A DNA stretch of 64,000 bases, from positions 124,001 through 188,000 of the forward strand of contig NADL03000059.1 of the NCBI GenBank assembly GCA_002205965.3, written 5' to 3'. A program made the position numbers and the translations under genes. The notes under the pieces are model-generated. The model was given only the letters and a program-made list of their open reading frames with translations, was not told where the DNA came from and ran no database searches. This DNA is from Kappaphycus alvarezii. Its lineage: Eukaryota > Rhodophyta > Florideophyceae > Gigartinales > Solieriaceae. Positions 1 to 10,900 of this stretch are shown piece after piece. Each line of letters opens with the position of its first letter. Positions within the stretch are counted from its first letter, which is position 1.

Positions 1-2
1 AC

Positions 3-682
3 GCACCTCCTCACGCCATCCTGTTTTGCTGCTACATCGCTTCGTCTCGGAATATCTCTCTCTTCTGCAACACGCGCTGTCCCGTCTGCTCAAGGCGCTC
101 TAATGAAATGGCCCCGTTTCTCGTTCTCGATGGTAAGCACGCTTTGACTAGCAAATACGAAGGCGGTCAGATCCGAAGTCACAATGTCCTCCGCAATGCT
201 TTGTACCGCTTTTGTAGGGACGTCAGCATTACCGCTCTACTCGAACACCCCCTTGCATCTAGCTCTACCTCTGCTCCTTCGTCTTCGTTGCCTCGTTTTG
301 ACGTTTACATTCCAGGAGCTGACGGCCTCGACCACAGCAATTTATCCTGGGAGGTTACTGTCGCCCATTACGTCGTCTAGTCCCGAATCCAACGGGGCAA
401 CCCATACGGAGCCGCTGCAGCAGCCTCTTCGACCGTTGAAAACATTCACCCTACGGGAAAGTTTGCCGTTCTTCCGATATTCTGCTCATTTCAGTCGGCA
501 TTGACATCCATGGTGCCCTCGGGCACGAAGGCGAACAGTTCTTCCGCCGCTTTGCTGCCCACGTTGCTAGACTCCGTAATTCAACTCCGGTTAAAGAGTT
601 TCACGATTTCGTTTCCCGTTTCACCTTTTGCCTGCACGGCATGGAAGCCTGTCAGTTCCTCTCCCGATGTCTCTCGGATTAG
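3..682 (+). pseudogene. LINE-type reverse transcriptase, C-terminal fragment (broken)
   Basis: This is the C-terminal end of a non-LTR retrotransposon reverse transcriptase, cut by the window edge. Seen: an open frame from base 3 to 380 with a Cys cluster (CNTRCPVCS), then DGKHALTSKYEGGQIRSHN, which resembles the LINE C-terminal zinc-type signature (GDHAL-C-GG-RHN) with the expected Cys after HALT replaced by Ser. It is followed by FDVYIPG and WEVTVAHYV. The similarity continues in a second frame (about 370-500) and ends in a third frame (485-682, LGHEGEQFFRRFAA through FCLHGMEACQF to a TAG stop). Two frameshifts mean it cannot encode a working protein. Family knowledge: this tail follows the RT domain in many LINEs, and 5' truncation is typical. 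A second fragment of the same type lies at 6451-7207 in the same orientation. The exact LINE clade is not identified. Confidence 0.7.
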
Positions 683-1043
683 TTTCTATTACAATCGTTC
701 CCGGCGCCCTCTGAGTGCTTGTTGTCAGGGGAAATTCTTCATTGATTTCCGTTTTAGGGGCCCGGAAGGCGGTGCTCGCGACTGCAGGATAGAGCATGAA
801 GCGGCGTCCTGGTCGCAACTCCTTGTCCGTCCGGAAGCGTGAGCGGAAGATGAGGGAAAACCCAGGAGGCAGCGCCACTCCCTAGTTACTAAGGATTCAA
901 GACTTCACCCGCCATGTTTACGGTTTCTCTGTATGCTTCTTCGTTACTTAGCCTTCTATCATGCGTTCTTCGCTTTCATCGCACATGAGTCAACTCGATT
1001 CTTGCTTCTTCTTCTTTCGTGTCCTCGCATTTCTTGCTCTTCC
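683..1043. other. Unassigned spacer between LINE fragment and gypsy pol
   Basis: About 360 bases without a supportable gene. On the minus strand this follows the end of the gypsy integrase frame, so it should hold that element's 3' untranslated region and 3' LTR if these survive. I found no sequence here that recurs upstream of gag (5,680-6,450), so I could not define an LTR. Short open frames here lack any recognisable motif. Confidence 0.4.
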
Positions 1044-3818
1044 TTAATTGAATAAACGGGTCGATCTCTTCTGATACGGGACAATCCGGCGGTCGTGAAT
1101 TGCCTTCCTCGTAACGCGGCCGGTGGAGGAAAGTAACTCGTAGTGTGGGTGGTCCGCCTTCGTCACCCTGCACGGCCCATAGAAACACGAGTCGAAGGCC
1201 GGCCAGTTGCGCCCCTTATTGAAGGCCGCACCGTATGCTACCAACACCTCCTCCCCAACTTCGAACTTCCTGACTTTTCCCTTGGTCTTGCGGGGTTCGC
1301 TGGTCTTCTCCACCACGCCACCCCGCGTTCTCAAATCGGCTGAGGTCTCTATAAGCCGATGATGGGGGCCGGCGTCACTGAGAAATGCTACCGAATCGCT
1401 GGCCAGCATCCTCGGATTAATTCCATACATCAGTCGAAAAGGAGAAGGGGCGTCGCCTCGGTCGCGTCTGCGGTAACCGTATAGGACTTTGGGTAGGGCT
1501 TCTGCCCAGTCTACCCCACCGCGGAAGACAGACTTTTTTGATCGCGTGCTTGATAGTTCCCACCATTCGCTCCGCGCGACCGTTTGCCATCGGCGCGTAA
1601 GCAAGCACCGCCTTTCACTCGACTCCCCTCTCTTTCATGTACTCTTGTACCGATCCCACCATGAACGCAGTCGCATTATCCGAGACAATTCTCCTTGGCG
1701 GCCCGAACGGTGATATTATCTCTTCCTCGATGAACCTCATCACCGTATCGGCCGTAGAATCTGTCGTGGCCCACGCTATGGGCCGCCCTGTCATATGTTT
1801 CACAGCGATCAGAATAAATCTTTTCCCATTCTTCGAAGGCTTTTAGGGTCCAGCAAAGTCCATCGAGAAGGTCTCAAAGAGTCCAGTAACGGGAGCTCTC
1901 AAACTCGAGTGATACGTCGGCAACCTTCTCGCATGCTGACACCCATCACAACCTTGTACATACTCAGTGACATCACGGTACACCCCAGGCCACCAGAAGC
2001 GGTCCCTCACGAACTTCCTTGTCGACGCGACGTCCTAGTGGCCAATATCATCGTGAAAGGTGGCCATTATCTCCGAGCGCTGATCGATCGGAGGCACGAC
2101 ACGGAGCCCGTTCTTCTCACGGCGGAAGAGGGTGTCATTCCAGAGCATGAAAATTTTTGCGCTCCGTCTGACTGCGACCTTCTTCTTCGGGTCGGATTCT
2201 TTAACCATTTCCCCGGTTAGGAACCGTGCCATATCTAGCGAGTGCGGTTCCAAACCGTACAACTTTGGGTCTGCCCAATCCACTGTCGACACCAATACTT
2301 CTGTTATGTTTTCCCCATTTCTTCTTTCTTCCTTCTTGTTAGGTCTTCTCGAGAGATAATCGGCCGCCCCATTCGCCAGTCCCGGACGATACTTGATCTC
2401 GAAGTCGTATTCCGCCATCAAATCCATCCACCTTGCCAACCGCCGTGAATATCTTTCTTCTTGAACGCCGTTTGAAGGGCTTGATGATCCGTATAAACAA
2501 CGAAGGGCTTGTTAGACAGGAGGTAAACTCGAAACTTCTTAAGAGCGAAAACCACTGCGAGTGCTTCCCGTTCGCTCATGGAGTAGCGGCGCTCCTGCTC
2601 CGCCATCGTTCTAGAAGCAAACTGAATGGGATGTATTTTCCCGTCCTCTTTCTTCTGCGAGATAACAACCCCAAGGGCTGCCGAAGATGCGTCTGTTTCC
2701 ACTAGAAAAGGAGAATTGAAATCCGGAAACGCCAGTACTGGAGGGGTAGTCAGTTTCCCCTTCAAGTATTCGAAGGCCTCTTGCATCTCCGGAGTCCACT
2801 CGAAAGCCTTCTTAACAGACGTCGCCGCGTGCAACACTGCTGAGCTGTCAGCAAACACCCTTATGAAACGTCGGTAGTACCCGCGAGTCCCAGAAAACTC
2901 CTGAGTTCGGTCACGTTTTTCGGCACCGGAGCTTCTAAAATATCTTTGATCTTGTCGGGATCCACCTTCACACCACTTGAATTAACGATGTGACCAAGCA
3001 ACTTCACTTCTGATTGAGCAAAGCTGCGCTTGATAACCTTCAATTTCAGTTTCGATTCTTACACTTCCTTGCATTGAGCTATGTGTTCCTCCAATGTCTT
3101 CGAGAAGATGACAACGTCGTCCACATAAACCATGCGAACGGCAACCGCGAAGGACATCATCCATCATCCTTTGAAATGTCGCTGGAGCATTCATGAGCCC
3201 GAACGGCATTACCTCGAACTTGTACGTTCCATATCGAGAGACAAAGGTCGTTTTTTCCTTGCAAGCCTCAGACATCCTAACCTGCCAGTACCCTGTGTAA
3301 AGGTCCAATGTTGTGAAGAACTCTGCACCAGAGAGTTCATCGAAGATTTCTTCTATCTTCGGCAGCGGCCAGCGGTCTGGCTTCATCACCCTTTCAACTG
3401 ACGGTAATCGACGCAGAACCGGGGCCTTCCGTCTTTCTTCGTGGCTATCACGACCGGAAAGGACCAGGCGGACCTTGACGGCGTAATGATTCCAGCTTCC
3501 AATAATTCCTTCACTTCTTTCCTTACGACCTCGTTATGCCTCGGCGGCATTCGGCGGGCCTTCGAATGTATCGGCGTCTCGTCCGTCAACTCGAAAGAAT
3601 GTACCACCGGCACATTAGCAGGCTCCAGGTCGTGAATGTCCCAAGCTATGACATCCGTTTCCTTGAGAGCTCTCGCCAGCTCCTTCTGATTCTTCTCGAG
3701 GTGGTCCAGCTTCGAGGCCAATAGAGCCGAGCGGTCCACTCCTCTTTTACCTCCTTCTTAACTTCAGTCTTCGTCGAGCGAGGTAGATCAGGCTCGTATG
3801 GTTCCTTGTTAATGATGG
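1044..3818 (-). pseudogene. Pol of the gypsy-type element (RT, RNase H, integrase), broken
   Basis: Seen from right to left: RT N-terminal part (KARRMPPRHNEVV, FPVVIATKKDGRPRFCVDYR, 3386-3739); RT palm (TTLDLYTGYWQV, MPFGLMNAPATFQ, 2982-3389); and the catalytic YVDD at 3116-3127, which lies in a different frame from the palm. RNase H spans 2418-2858 with TDASSAALG, SEREALAVV and YTDHQAL supplying the acidic residues. The integrase zinc region (FHDDIGH then CDGCQH, about 1,940-2,045) has an in-frame TAG just after DIGH. The core has VSDNAT (Asp at 1677-1679) and GRAERM (Glu at 1570-1572) with 35 residues between, a textbook D-35-E, but a TGA replaces a codon in between. The C-terminal tail runs to 1044 after another frame change. 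Function lost; it once copied RNA to cDNA and inserted it. Confidence 0.87.
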
Positions 3819-5678
3819 CTAAGACCAGGTCTTGTTCGGTATCCGATCCACCATCGCTTTCGCTAGACGACGAGAAAGGTGGAGAGATTCCTCATCATCT
3901 GAACCTTTGGGGGACGTGAAGTCCTCACTATCCGTCTGAGCCCCGTTGATTCTGGACGGCTCGTTGACGAATGGCAACCCAACCTCTTCATCTCCAATAA
4001 CCAAAGTGACCTGTTGGAGTGCATAATCGATGCGCGTCTGGAGGGCTTCCAAAGTCGGGCTTCCAACAATAACGTCAAACGGGGCATTGTTGACAACCAG
4101 GAACTCAAGATGCACAACCATTGACCCATAAGACACCGGCACTCCCTTGAGACAACCAAGAACCTCGGCGACAGTTCCGTCTGCTACTGTCACCTGACGA
4201 TCGGTTTCCGTCGGGGTGAGGGCAAGCCTTTTGCAGAGGTCCCAAGAGATCAGGTTAGGAACTGCACCCGTGTCCAAAAGGGCATGAGTCTCCGTTCCAT
4301 ACAACTTCACGGCTACTACCTTGAGTCGGCGTGGACCTCCTGAAGAGTTGACCATCGACGCCTGTGTAACCGGTAATCTCTTGGATAACAATCTCCTTAA
4401 AACCTTTCTGGCCTCCTCGGCATCCCCGCGCAACAGTTGCCCGAAGTTCATTCCTGTGGCAGCGGAAGCCAGTTCAGCGATCACGTTATACTTCCCTACA
4501 TGATCCTGAAGTCCACCTGATTTCTTCTTCGACTTGCGATTTCCTCTCTTAGTCTTTTTCTTTGGGACAGGAACCATCATCGGCGGACGATTAGCAGGGG
4601 CCTTGTTCAAGATGGTACCAAGATCCATCAAGTTTTCCCTCCGCTGTTTCGAGAGGGCCTGCCCGTCCGCACTTCTCTTCGCAGCGGCAACCACGTCCTT
4701 TTTGCGAGATCCCTGAACAACGGCGACCTTGTCCTCGCCCTTCGGTTTCTTCATTTTCAATTCTTCTCCAGACTTAGACCGGGTCCTAGCAACTCCTCCC
4801 CGCTGATCATCACCACGAGGGTTCTTCGACCAGCATGTTGCTTCCGAATGTCTTTTTCTCCCACAAATTGTACAGCGCGTATCTCGATGCGGATTATGCG
4901 GACAACGGCTCGCTCCGTGGCCCTTTTGGTTGCAATAGCTGCAAAAATAATCCGCATCCGTCTTCATTGGCGGCGTCGTTCCGTCGAATTGCTTCCTCAC
5001 GAGCAACGATAGTTCAGCAAATTGGTCTGCCAACTTCTCCACCTTATTTTCCAGATGCGGAGAACTACGAGCATCCGGCCTCTGGAGGATCTTCTTCTGC
5101 GCCTCACTCGACGATGATCCTTGACTTCCTTCTCCGTAGAACGTCTTCTTTCCACTTACGAAGTCCGTGATTGCCTTCTTGAGCCCCTTGTAGTCCGAAG
5201 GGGCTCTAAACATTACAAACTGCGCCATGTCTTGATCTTCTGCCACTGCCTTCCGAAGCAGACCGAAGGAAGCTGTATCGTTGAATCCCACTCTCTTGTA
5301 AAGAGCGTCCAACTGCACCAGGGAGCCCATTATATCCTTCGGGTCCAACCTAGCGTTTATAGCCTTCTGCAGTTCTTCTTCCGGCTTCGAGGTCTTCCCA
5401 AACTCCTCAATGAGCTTGGCCTTAACGATCGAATAGTCCTTCGCCTCCTCCACCGATGCTCCGTCTCTCGCGAAAGCCTCGTAGTAACGCCCAAACACCG
5501 CGCCTTCGAGGTGGCAAAGGATCTGGAGCGCCTTTTCCTCGTCGTGTTTTCTGCGCATGACTACATTCTCGTACGCGAAAAGGAAGCGCGCGACGTCGGA
5601 AGAAGGGGAACCGTTGAAGGAAACGTGGGGTCCAAGGGAATCGTTCATGTCCATAGTCAACCTTGGATGCGGTACCAC
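3819..5678 (-). CDS. Gag-protease polyprotein of the gypsy-type element
   Basis: A 619-residue open frame with an ATG start. The N-terminal third resembles a retrotransposon capsid. Two CCHC zinc knuckles follow (CX2CX4HX4C): CSYCNQKGHGASRC at plus-strand 4902-4943 and CTICGRKRHSEATC at 4832-4874. Such knuckles bind the element's RNA. A lysine-rich linker leads to a pepsin-type retroviral protease with the catalytic LLDTGA motif (about 4262-4282) and a downstream FDVIVGSPTLE segment that fits the conserved hydrophobic-Gly part of the fold. The product would form cytoplasmic virus-like particles and cleave the polyprotein. The frame ends at TAG/TAA-type stop position 3819, but similarity to pol continues at once in another frame (DLVLAIINKEPYEP). 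Gag-pro and pol were therefore probably one polyprotein or joined by frameshifting. This is the longest intact frame in the window. Confidence 0.85.
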   Translation of the reverse strand: MVPHPRLTMDMNDSLGPHVSFNGSPSSDVARFLFAYENVVMRRKHDEEKALQILCHLEGAVFGRYYEAFARDGASVEEAKDYSIVKAKLIEEFGKTSKPEEELQKAINARLDPKDIMGSLVQLDALYKRVGFNDTASFGLLRKAVAEDQDMAQFVMFRAPSDYKGLKKAITDFVSGKKTFYGEGSQGSSSSEAQKKILQRPDARSSPHLENKVEKLADQFAELSLLVRKQFDGTTPPMKTDADYFCSYCNQKGHGASRCPHNPHRDTRCTICGRKRHSEATCWSKNPRGDDQRGGVARTRSKSGEELKMKKPKGEDKVAVVQGSRKKDVVAAAKRSADGQALSKQRRENLMDLGTILNKAPANRPPMMVPVPKKKTKRGNRKSKKKSGGLQDHVGKYNVIAELASAATGMNFGQLLRGDAEEARKVLRRLLSKRLPVTQASMVNSSGGPRRLKVVAVKLYGTETHALLDTGAVPNLISWDLCKRLALTPTETDRQVTVADGTVAEVLGCLKGVPVSYGSMVVHLEFLVVNNAPFDVIVGSPTLEALQTRIDYALQQVTLVIGDEEVGLPFVNEPSRINGAQTDSEDFTSPKGSDDEESLHLSRRLAKAMVDRIPNKTWS

Positions 5679-5775
5679 GAAATGCTTGTTTCTGTTTACT
5701 CTGTCTCTCTCTGCTTTTTTTCGGCCAAGCGGAACCTACCTCCCGTTACCCCGGACTCCTGCAGCCCTAGCGTCA

Positions 5776-5783
5776 TCTTATAG
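5776..5783 (-). promoter_or_regulatory. Possible TATA box upstream of gypsy gag
   Basis: On the minus strand the sequence reads CCCCTATAAGATGACG about 100 bases upstream of the gag ATG. A TATA-like element here could be the element's LTR promoter, but no LTR was defined, so this rests on motif and position only. Confidence 0.3.
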
Positions 5784-5818
5784 GGGCGGCCGGTCCGGGG
5801 TTTCTACTCATGAATGTA

Positions 5819-5903
5819 CAAGTACAGTGTACACTACTACTGTACACTGTACGAGCCCACTTCCCGCTCGTACAGTGTACAGCAGTACTGTATACTGTAC
5901 GAG
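5819..5903. repeat. Palindromic 'tacagtgtac' array
   Basis: An imperfect inverted repeat. The left arm (about 5821-5856) holds tacagtgtac, tactgtac and actgtacgagc, and the right arm (about 5866-5900) mirrors it. Each arm is itself built of self-complementary tacagtgtac/gtacactgta words, and the gctcgtacagtgtacag block is the innermost part of the arms. It lies between the gypsy gag leader and the second LINE fragment. It could be a MITE remnant, a cruciform-forming site or an operator-like cluster. Nothing in it is coding. Confidence 0.7.
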
Positions 5904-6450
5904 CACACCGGGCCAATCAACTAGCGACCCTGACCATCGCGCGACAGGGGGGGGATCTTTTAATGTGTTCAAAAACCTAAACCGTACAGGTATTGTGGTT
6001 AGACTAGAAGACCGAACATCTCCAGGCGACAGCTGAACCATCACCCACTCCAACAAGGACAAAAGAGGGGAGTAGAAGAAAATTCCACTGCCTAAATACG
6101 GGATCCAGACAGCTTGAAAAACTTCTAGTGTAAGCATGACAACTTACAGACGACGACAACCAAGACAAAGAAAACTCCGGACGAACGACCTTGCCGACAG
6201 ACTGACTGGGCTGCGCAGACCACGTTCCTTCGGAGACTGTACGAAAGACAGTAGGTTGAAAAGCGATAGGAAACAGCGAACTTAGAAAACCCTGTTCGAG
6301 TGGAAGAGCTTTTATCCGGAGCGTTGATATCGTATCATTGCCAAATTAAATGTACTCTCCAAATTAAATTTGCTCTCCTGATTATGGGGCTGTTTCTCAG
6401 TAAATTAACTTACTCACTTTTTTGATATTTGATATTTTATTTTTTATTTT
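5904..6450. other. Non-coding spacer between palindrome and second LINE fragment
   Basis: No gene is supported. A run of g at about 5946-5953 and an AT-rich stretch near 6330-6450 are the only visible features. Part may be the 5' untranslated region or LTR of the gypsy element, but this is not shown. Confidence 0.4.
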
Positions 6451-7262
6451 ATGCTTTTATTATTAAGTATTCGGGAAAGGATTATCTGTCAAACCTTAAT
6501 GCAAAATTATCTGACATGTCACATCCTGACATGTTTTAAGGAAAACATCGAGAGCACGGATTTCTGCATTTACTTCCAGTACTTCTGCCAGACCCATTTA
6601 TTCACCCCCGATACTCCTTGTCCAAAGCCAGGGTGTCCTGAAATGCTGGATATCTACGGGGACCACTTGCTGTATTGTCCTTACGGCTGTGAGCGCAGTT
6701 CTCACCGTAACAACCAGGTGACCCTCCTCGCAAACGACCTTGCCAAACCCGCCCGACCGCCATCCATTGAGTCTTTATTTCACCATTAACATCTTACAAG
6801 ACTGAGTGTCAGTGCGACCGAATGTCCCGACGATGGGAGCAGCCGGTGGCATGGAATTTTCCAATGCAAGGTTCGTCAACCCTCTAGACCCTTCCTATGC
6901 CAACGCGCAGAGGTTCAAGCCACTCACGAGTCTCAACGCAGCCCACGCGAAGAAGAGGCGGAAATTTCAAGGATTTCTCGCTGAATTTCCGGGAAAATGC
7001 AGACTAGTTCCCATCCCCATCTCAACACTCGGAGGCTTGCATCCTGCGACGTTCGTCGTCGTCAAGGAACTTGTGAGAACTGTCGCCGGCCGCGCGATAG
7101 TGCGGGCTTCGACGGTGCAAGGTATAGTTTTTCAGCGGCATTCCGCATTGGCAGTACCCTCACATGCGGCTTGTTTGCTTGCCGCCCTCTCCTCTACTTG
7201 CTGGTAGGTGACAAAGGTTTGGGTGTTTTACCCTTGAAAGATATATTCGATCTTAATTGGGA
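6451..7262 (+). pseudogene. LINE-type reverse transcriptase C-terminus with 3' tail (broken)
   Basis: This is a 3' fragment of a LINE. Frame 6451-6789 carries CPKPGCPEM, GDHLLYCPYGC and SSHRNNQV, the Cys/His signature after the RT domain. Frame 6806-7207 continues the family pattern with VNPLDPSYANAQR, LTSLNAAHAKKRRKF and a terminal ACLLAALSS. The two frames are joined by a small frameshift near 6790-6806, so the protein is dead. The stop at 7205-7207 is followed at once by the tail motif aaggtttgggtgttttaccc (7214-7262), which recurs alone at several places in the window. That supports it being the element's conserved 3' end. The 5' part of the element is missing, as is usual for LINE insertions. 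A related copy of the last 40 or so codons plus tail is at 16,560-16,745. Confidence 0.72.
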
Positions 7263-7525
7263 AAAATTGGTAGAGTGAAGCGCCATTAGCGCTTTCTATT
7301 AACTTTCATATGCATGCACGCTACTGTTGGTCGGCCTCCAGCCAGTTTTCTAGCGTTTTGGCGGCTGCCCGCCAATCCTTTACATTGTAACCCTTTACAT
7401 ATAGGGGTTTTTTGGGTTATTTTAATGCATGGAAGATGTGGTCGGTTATATCCAAGAGGCTAATACGTTATGCGGGATAAGTCCTCGCTGATGGGTAACA
7501 CTACAGTAAATGACCTTGCTTACAA
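7263..7525. other. Non-coding spacer left of the copia element
   Basis: About 260 bases with no gene. They include the flank of the copia insertion, ending in tacaa directly before the left LTR. Confidence 0.5.
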
Positions 7526-7951
7526 TGTAGTATCACAGCCCAATCACAGACGTGTAGCACGCAACAAGGTTGCTGGTGGAAGTCTACTGTAAGCCCTACA
7601 AGCCGAGCTTACAAAGTCTGACACAACTACTGACCATTGTGCTCGACGGGTTGGCTTCCCCTTATTGCGGCAAGAACAAGTGTTTACTTCTTCTGTCTGA
7701 TGGCTGATGATTCTTGTCTTGGACTTGCTCCGCTACTCGGTACGCAAGCCCTTGTACAGATATTTTTGTAGCCCGTCTGCACTGTATTTGGAACTACAGT
7801 ACAATATATAGAGCCAGTCTACTATAAAAAATAAATCTAATGGCTACAGTAGCATTTGGTACTAGATTAATATCATAAAAATATCTAAGCATTCCTGTTG
7901 AGCTGTCACAGGTGCTGCGCTGGCATATTCGGACACCCTTTCTGTATAACA
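7526..7951 (-). repeat. Copia element LTR (3' LTR in element orientation)
   Basis: It matches 12816-13242 almost base for base, from tgtagtatcacagccca to tctgtataaca. Differences are about twenty substitutions plus small indels, including one near base 18-27 of the repeat. It carries tactgta/tacagta words and a TATA-like tatatattg on the minus strand. The RNase H reading frame runs about 90 bases into this LTR (stop at 7862). Confidence 0.93.
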
Positions 7952-10900
7952 TTCCCGCCCTTTCAAGTAGCGAGGCAGGTGTGCCCTACTTCTTACGGAT
8001 ATCCATTGCTCAATGAAGTTTCTGTCAACTCCAGTCCGCAGATTATTTAGCAGAGGCTTGCAAACATTCGGCTTGGTTAGACCATCAGCAGGATTTGCAA
8101 CACCAGCGATAAGTCCGACATTTGATATTTCGAACTTGTTGTAGGCTTCGCGAGCAGCAGCGATGTATATCATTAAACGTTTCTCAGTTGTATGCGAAGC
8201 GCGTTAATGACATCGAAAATTTGCTTCGAGTCTCTGAACATTTTCAGAGGTATCTTACGGCGTAAGATGCGTTCCAAATCGTGTTTCAATATGTAAGCGA
8301 CATCAAATGCGGCGTACAATGCGTACACTTCTCCAGCCATGATATATCGTACGACGCGTCGAGGCTTGCGGCTGCTATAGTTCAAAACATGGCAGCAGTC
8401 TGCGTCATCACAAAGCAAAATAAGGAATCCTAACTGCGAAGTGAGATCTGTGTTTGTCCCAAACAATGCATCTGCGTAAGCACGAATATGCAGAGTGTTG
8501 AAATTGAGCGGGGAATATTTGAGACGGATGTCTTTGGTATCTTTCACATAGCTTATGAAAGTATTAAGCTCGTATATGGCTTTCTTTCCCAAATTTTCAA
8601 CGGTTACTTGTGCTGCGCGATTAACTGTACAGCATATGTCTGGACGAGTGTGCGATAGCCAACTGAATGCGGCTCGGACGAAACGAAAGAGTTCAAAGGT
8701 AGAATCCTTTGGTATTGTTCTTAGCTTGGCCAGATAGTCTGGTTGATGGGTGTTGAAAGTTCGCTGACCCATCAATCGATTTTTCAGTTTGAATATGGAT
8801 GCCGACGAACTCAAGATTGCCATACTCGACCGGTTTTGACTCAAACGAACGAGCTGTGAGTTCAATGGGCTTATCAAAATTTTCATTTCCAGCAAACAAA
8901 TTATCATCGACATAGGCTCCAAGAAGTCCGTCATTACCCTCGGTACCTTTTTTCATGTAAAGGGATGGATCCCCGTCGAGTGGTAGCATTAGTAGTTCAT
9001 TTTTGATGAAAAATTCGAGAGTAGCGCCCCAGCAGGTCGCCAGAATCACATATACCATAAAGAGGCATTTTCAGCTTCAGTACTTGATATCCCCGGATGT
9101 TGAAAAACTTCCGATCTGCCTCACGGATCTTAAGATATATATGACGACTTATCTTTTCTTTCGCTTGGAGATAAGCTTGAACGAAATCAATCATTGCGAG
9201 GCGGTAATTAAGAATGGCAGATACTGAAGGGATTATTTTGGTCGAGCTTTGGCGTAGCGTTGGGCAGCTATGTACTGTAAAGTCTTTCATGTCATCTTTG
9301 TAGCCTTGTCCAACGAAACGTGCTTTGGCCTTCTGACGGTCGGTACCTGGATTCTTTAGCGTAAGTTCAGATCTTCCACCGACAATGTTTGACTTCAGGG
9401 GAAGAGATGAAATATTGACGACTTCCTAGACTTTGAGATCAGAAAGACCCTGAATCTCGTTGCGTTCGGCTATTTCAAGTGCTGGGGAGTTAGATCTTTT
9501 TTCAGCAGTAGGAATTTTCTCCATGATATACGTTGGGCTTGGAGTCTCGAAGACATCAGTTTTTCCCTCTGTTTTGACCCGAACTTTAGACATTCTGTCT
9601 TGAACGGTTGCAAGAAATGTTTCGCCCGAGAATGCTCGGTCAAAGACGGTATGTATTTCGTCACGCTCATTACCGGACAATTTTTCCTGTCCTTTCTGGT
9701 GATCCGGATCCGTTATATACTCCCGGACTCTGTCAATCGAAACCCTTTTAAGTTCGTTATTAATACTGATCCAAAGATTTTTTCATCTCCTGCAACAACG
9801 TTGTGTGGGCCTTCCCATGCTTTCAACTTTTCCCGATAGAATAGTGCTTGAGCTCCAATTTTAATCTCGCTGTCTGATGCAATCGGGACGTTACGATTAA
9901 GAGCAGTGCGGATGCGGGCAGAAGTAACAGCCTTAGACATTTCAGAGCGAGCATTTTGTAATGCTTTCATTCGCTCACGCTGCTCGGGAAGATCTGAGAA
10001 TTCTAGCGGAAATTTTGGAACGATTCCAAACACGAGAAGAGTGGGAGACAATCCATCTGGCCCGGCGGTGTTGTTCATGGCATGAACAGAAAGAGAGAGA
10101 AAATCATCTTCCGAAATCTTTAGGTGCTCCATTCGTACCTTACGAAAAATTCGTCGGAGGAAGTCATGGTACTTTTCACCGACGCCAATAGCATTATGGC
10201 TTTCGATACCTGAGTCCAAGCGTGTTATCCCACTCGCTTGCAGCAAGTGACGCCACTGGTCACTATCGAATTGCGGTCCACGATCAGTGTGAATTTCTTT
10301 CGAGTAACCGACGTACTTTGTAACCCATTGACGGATGTAAGCTTTCCATACGTTGTTTTCGACTCCCCATCGAGAAATACTGCAGCACTGAACAATGTAT
10401 CCTTGCAAACCATGAGTAGTACGGGCATGCTTTTTAAGTACATAAGATCCGTAAGCACAGTTCGGTTAAAGACTGCATCTTCGCTTGGAAGTGCGGCGCG
10501 TAAACGACCAGGTTGGCTCGAAATCCTTTGACAAACATCACATGATTCAGTAACATTTTCGAGTTCCTTAAGTGTCTCCGGTGTCGTTTGGGGATCCTTG
10601 GCCTGCGTCATCATTTTGTATATTCTCAGCGGATGCGGGTGATAAAAGTGTCGGTAGATCCTTTTCAATTCGGGATCTGTATACATAACTTCGTAGTTCC
10701 ATTCATAGTAGGCATGGCTCAGCTTTCGACTGAGAGGTGCGCTCCAGACAGGATCTTTGCATCTGATGCGATTGTCCACGGTGTCTACTAAAATCTTGTA
10801 CTTATCAAGTACGTCGAGTCCTAAAAGAAGCGGTATTTCAATATCTACAACATCCTGAACGATCTCATGTGACGTTTGTCGCCATATGGGATTCGAAATT

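Larger units (their letters stand above)
1044..5678 (-). mobile_element. Ty3/gypsy-type LTR retrotransposon, internal coding region, degenerate
   Basis: Reading right to left on the minus strand the order is gag with two zinc knuckles, aspartic protease, reverse transcriptase, RNase H, then integrase. RT before integrase is the Ty3/gypsy order. At least three internal stops or frameshifts break pol, while gag-protease is still open. No LTR pair, primer-binding site or target-site duplication could be recognised, so the coordinates are those of the coding region only. The element sits between two plus-strand LINE fragments (3-682 and 6451-7262). These overlap in the same protein region, so they are two separate LINE copies rather than one copy split by this insertion. 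Confidence 0.88.

Noticed and set aside
5121..5783. 220-codon plus-strand open frame
   Set aside because: It lies antisense to the gag-protease frame, which has zinc knuckles and a DTG motif; the plus-strand frame has no motif.
1..7262. One LINE copy split by the gypsy element
   Set aside because: Both flanking fragments contain the same Cys/His region, so they are two separate copies.
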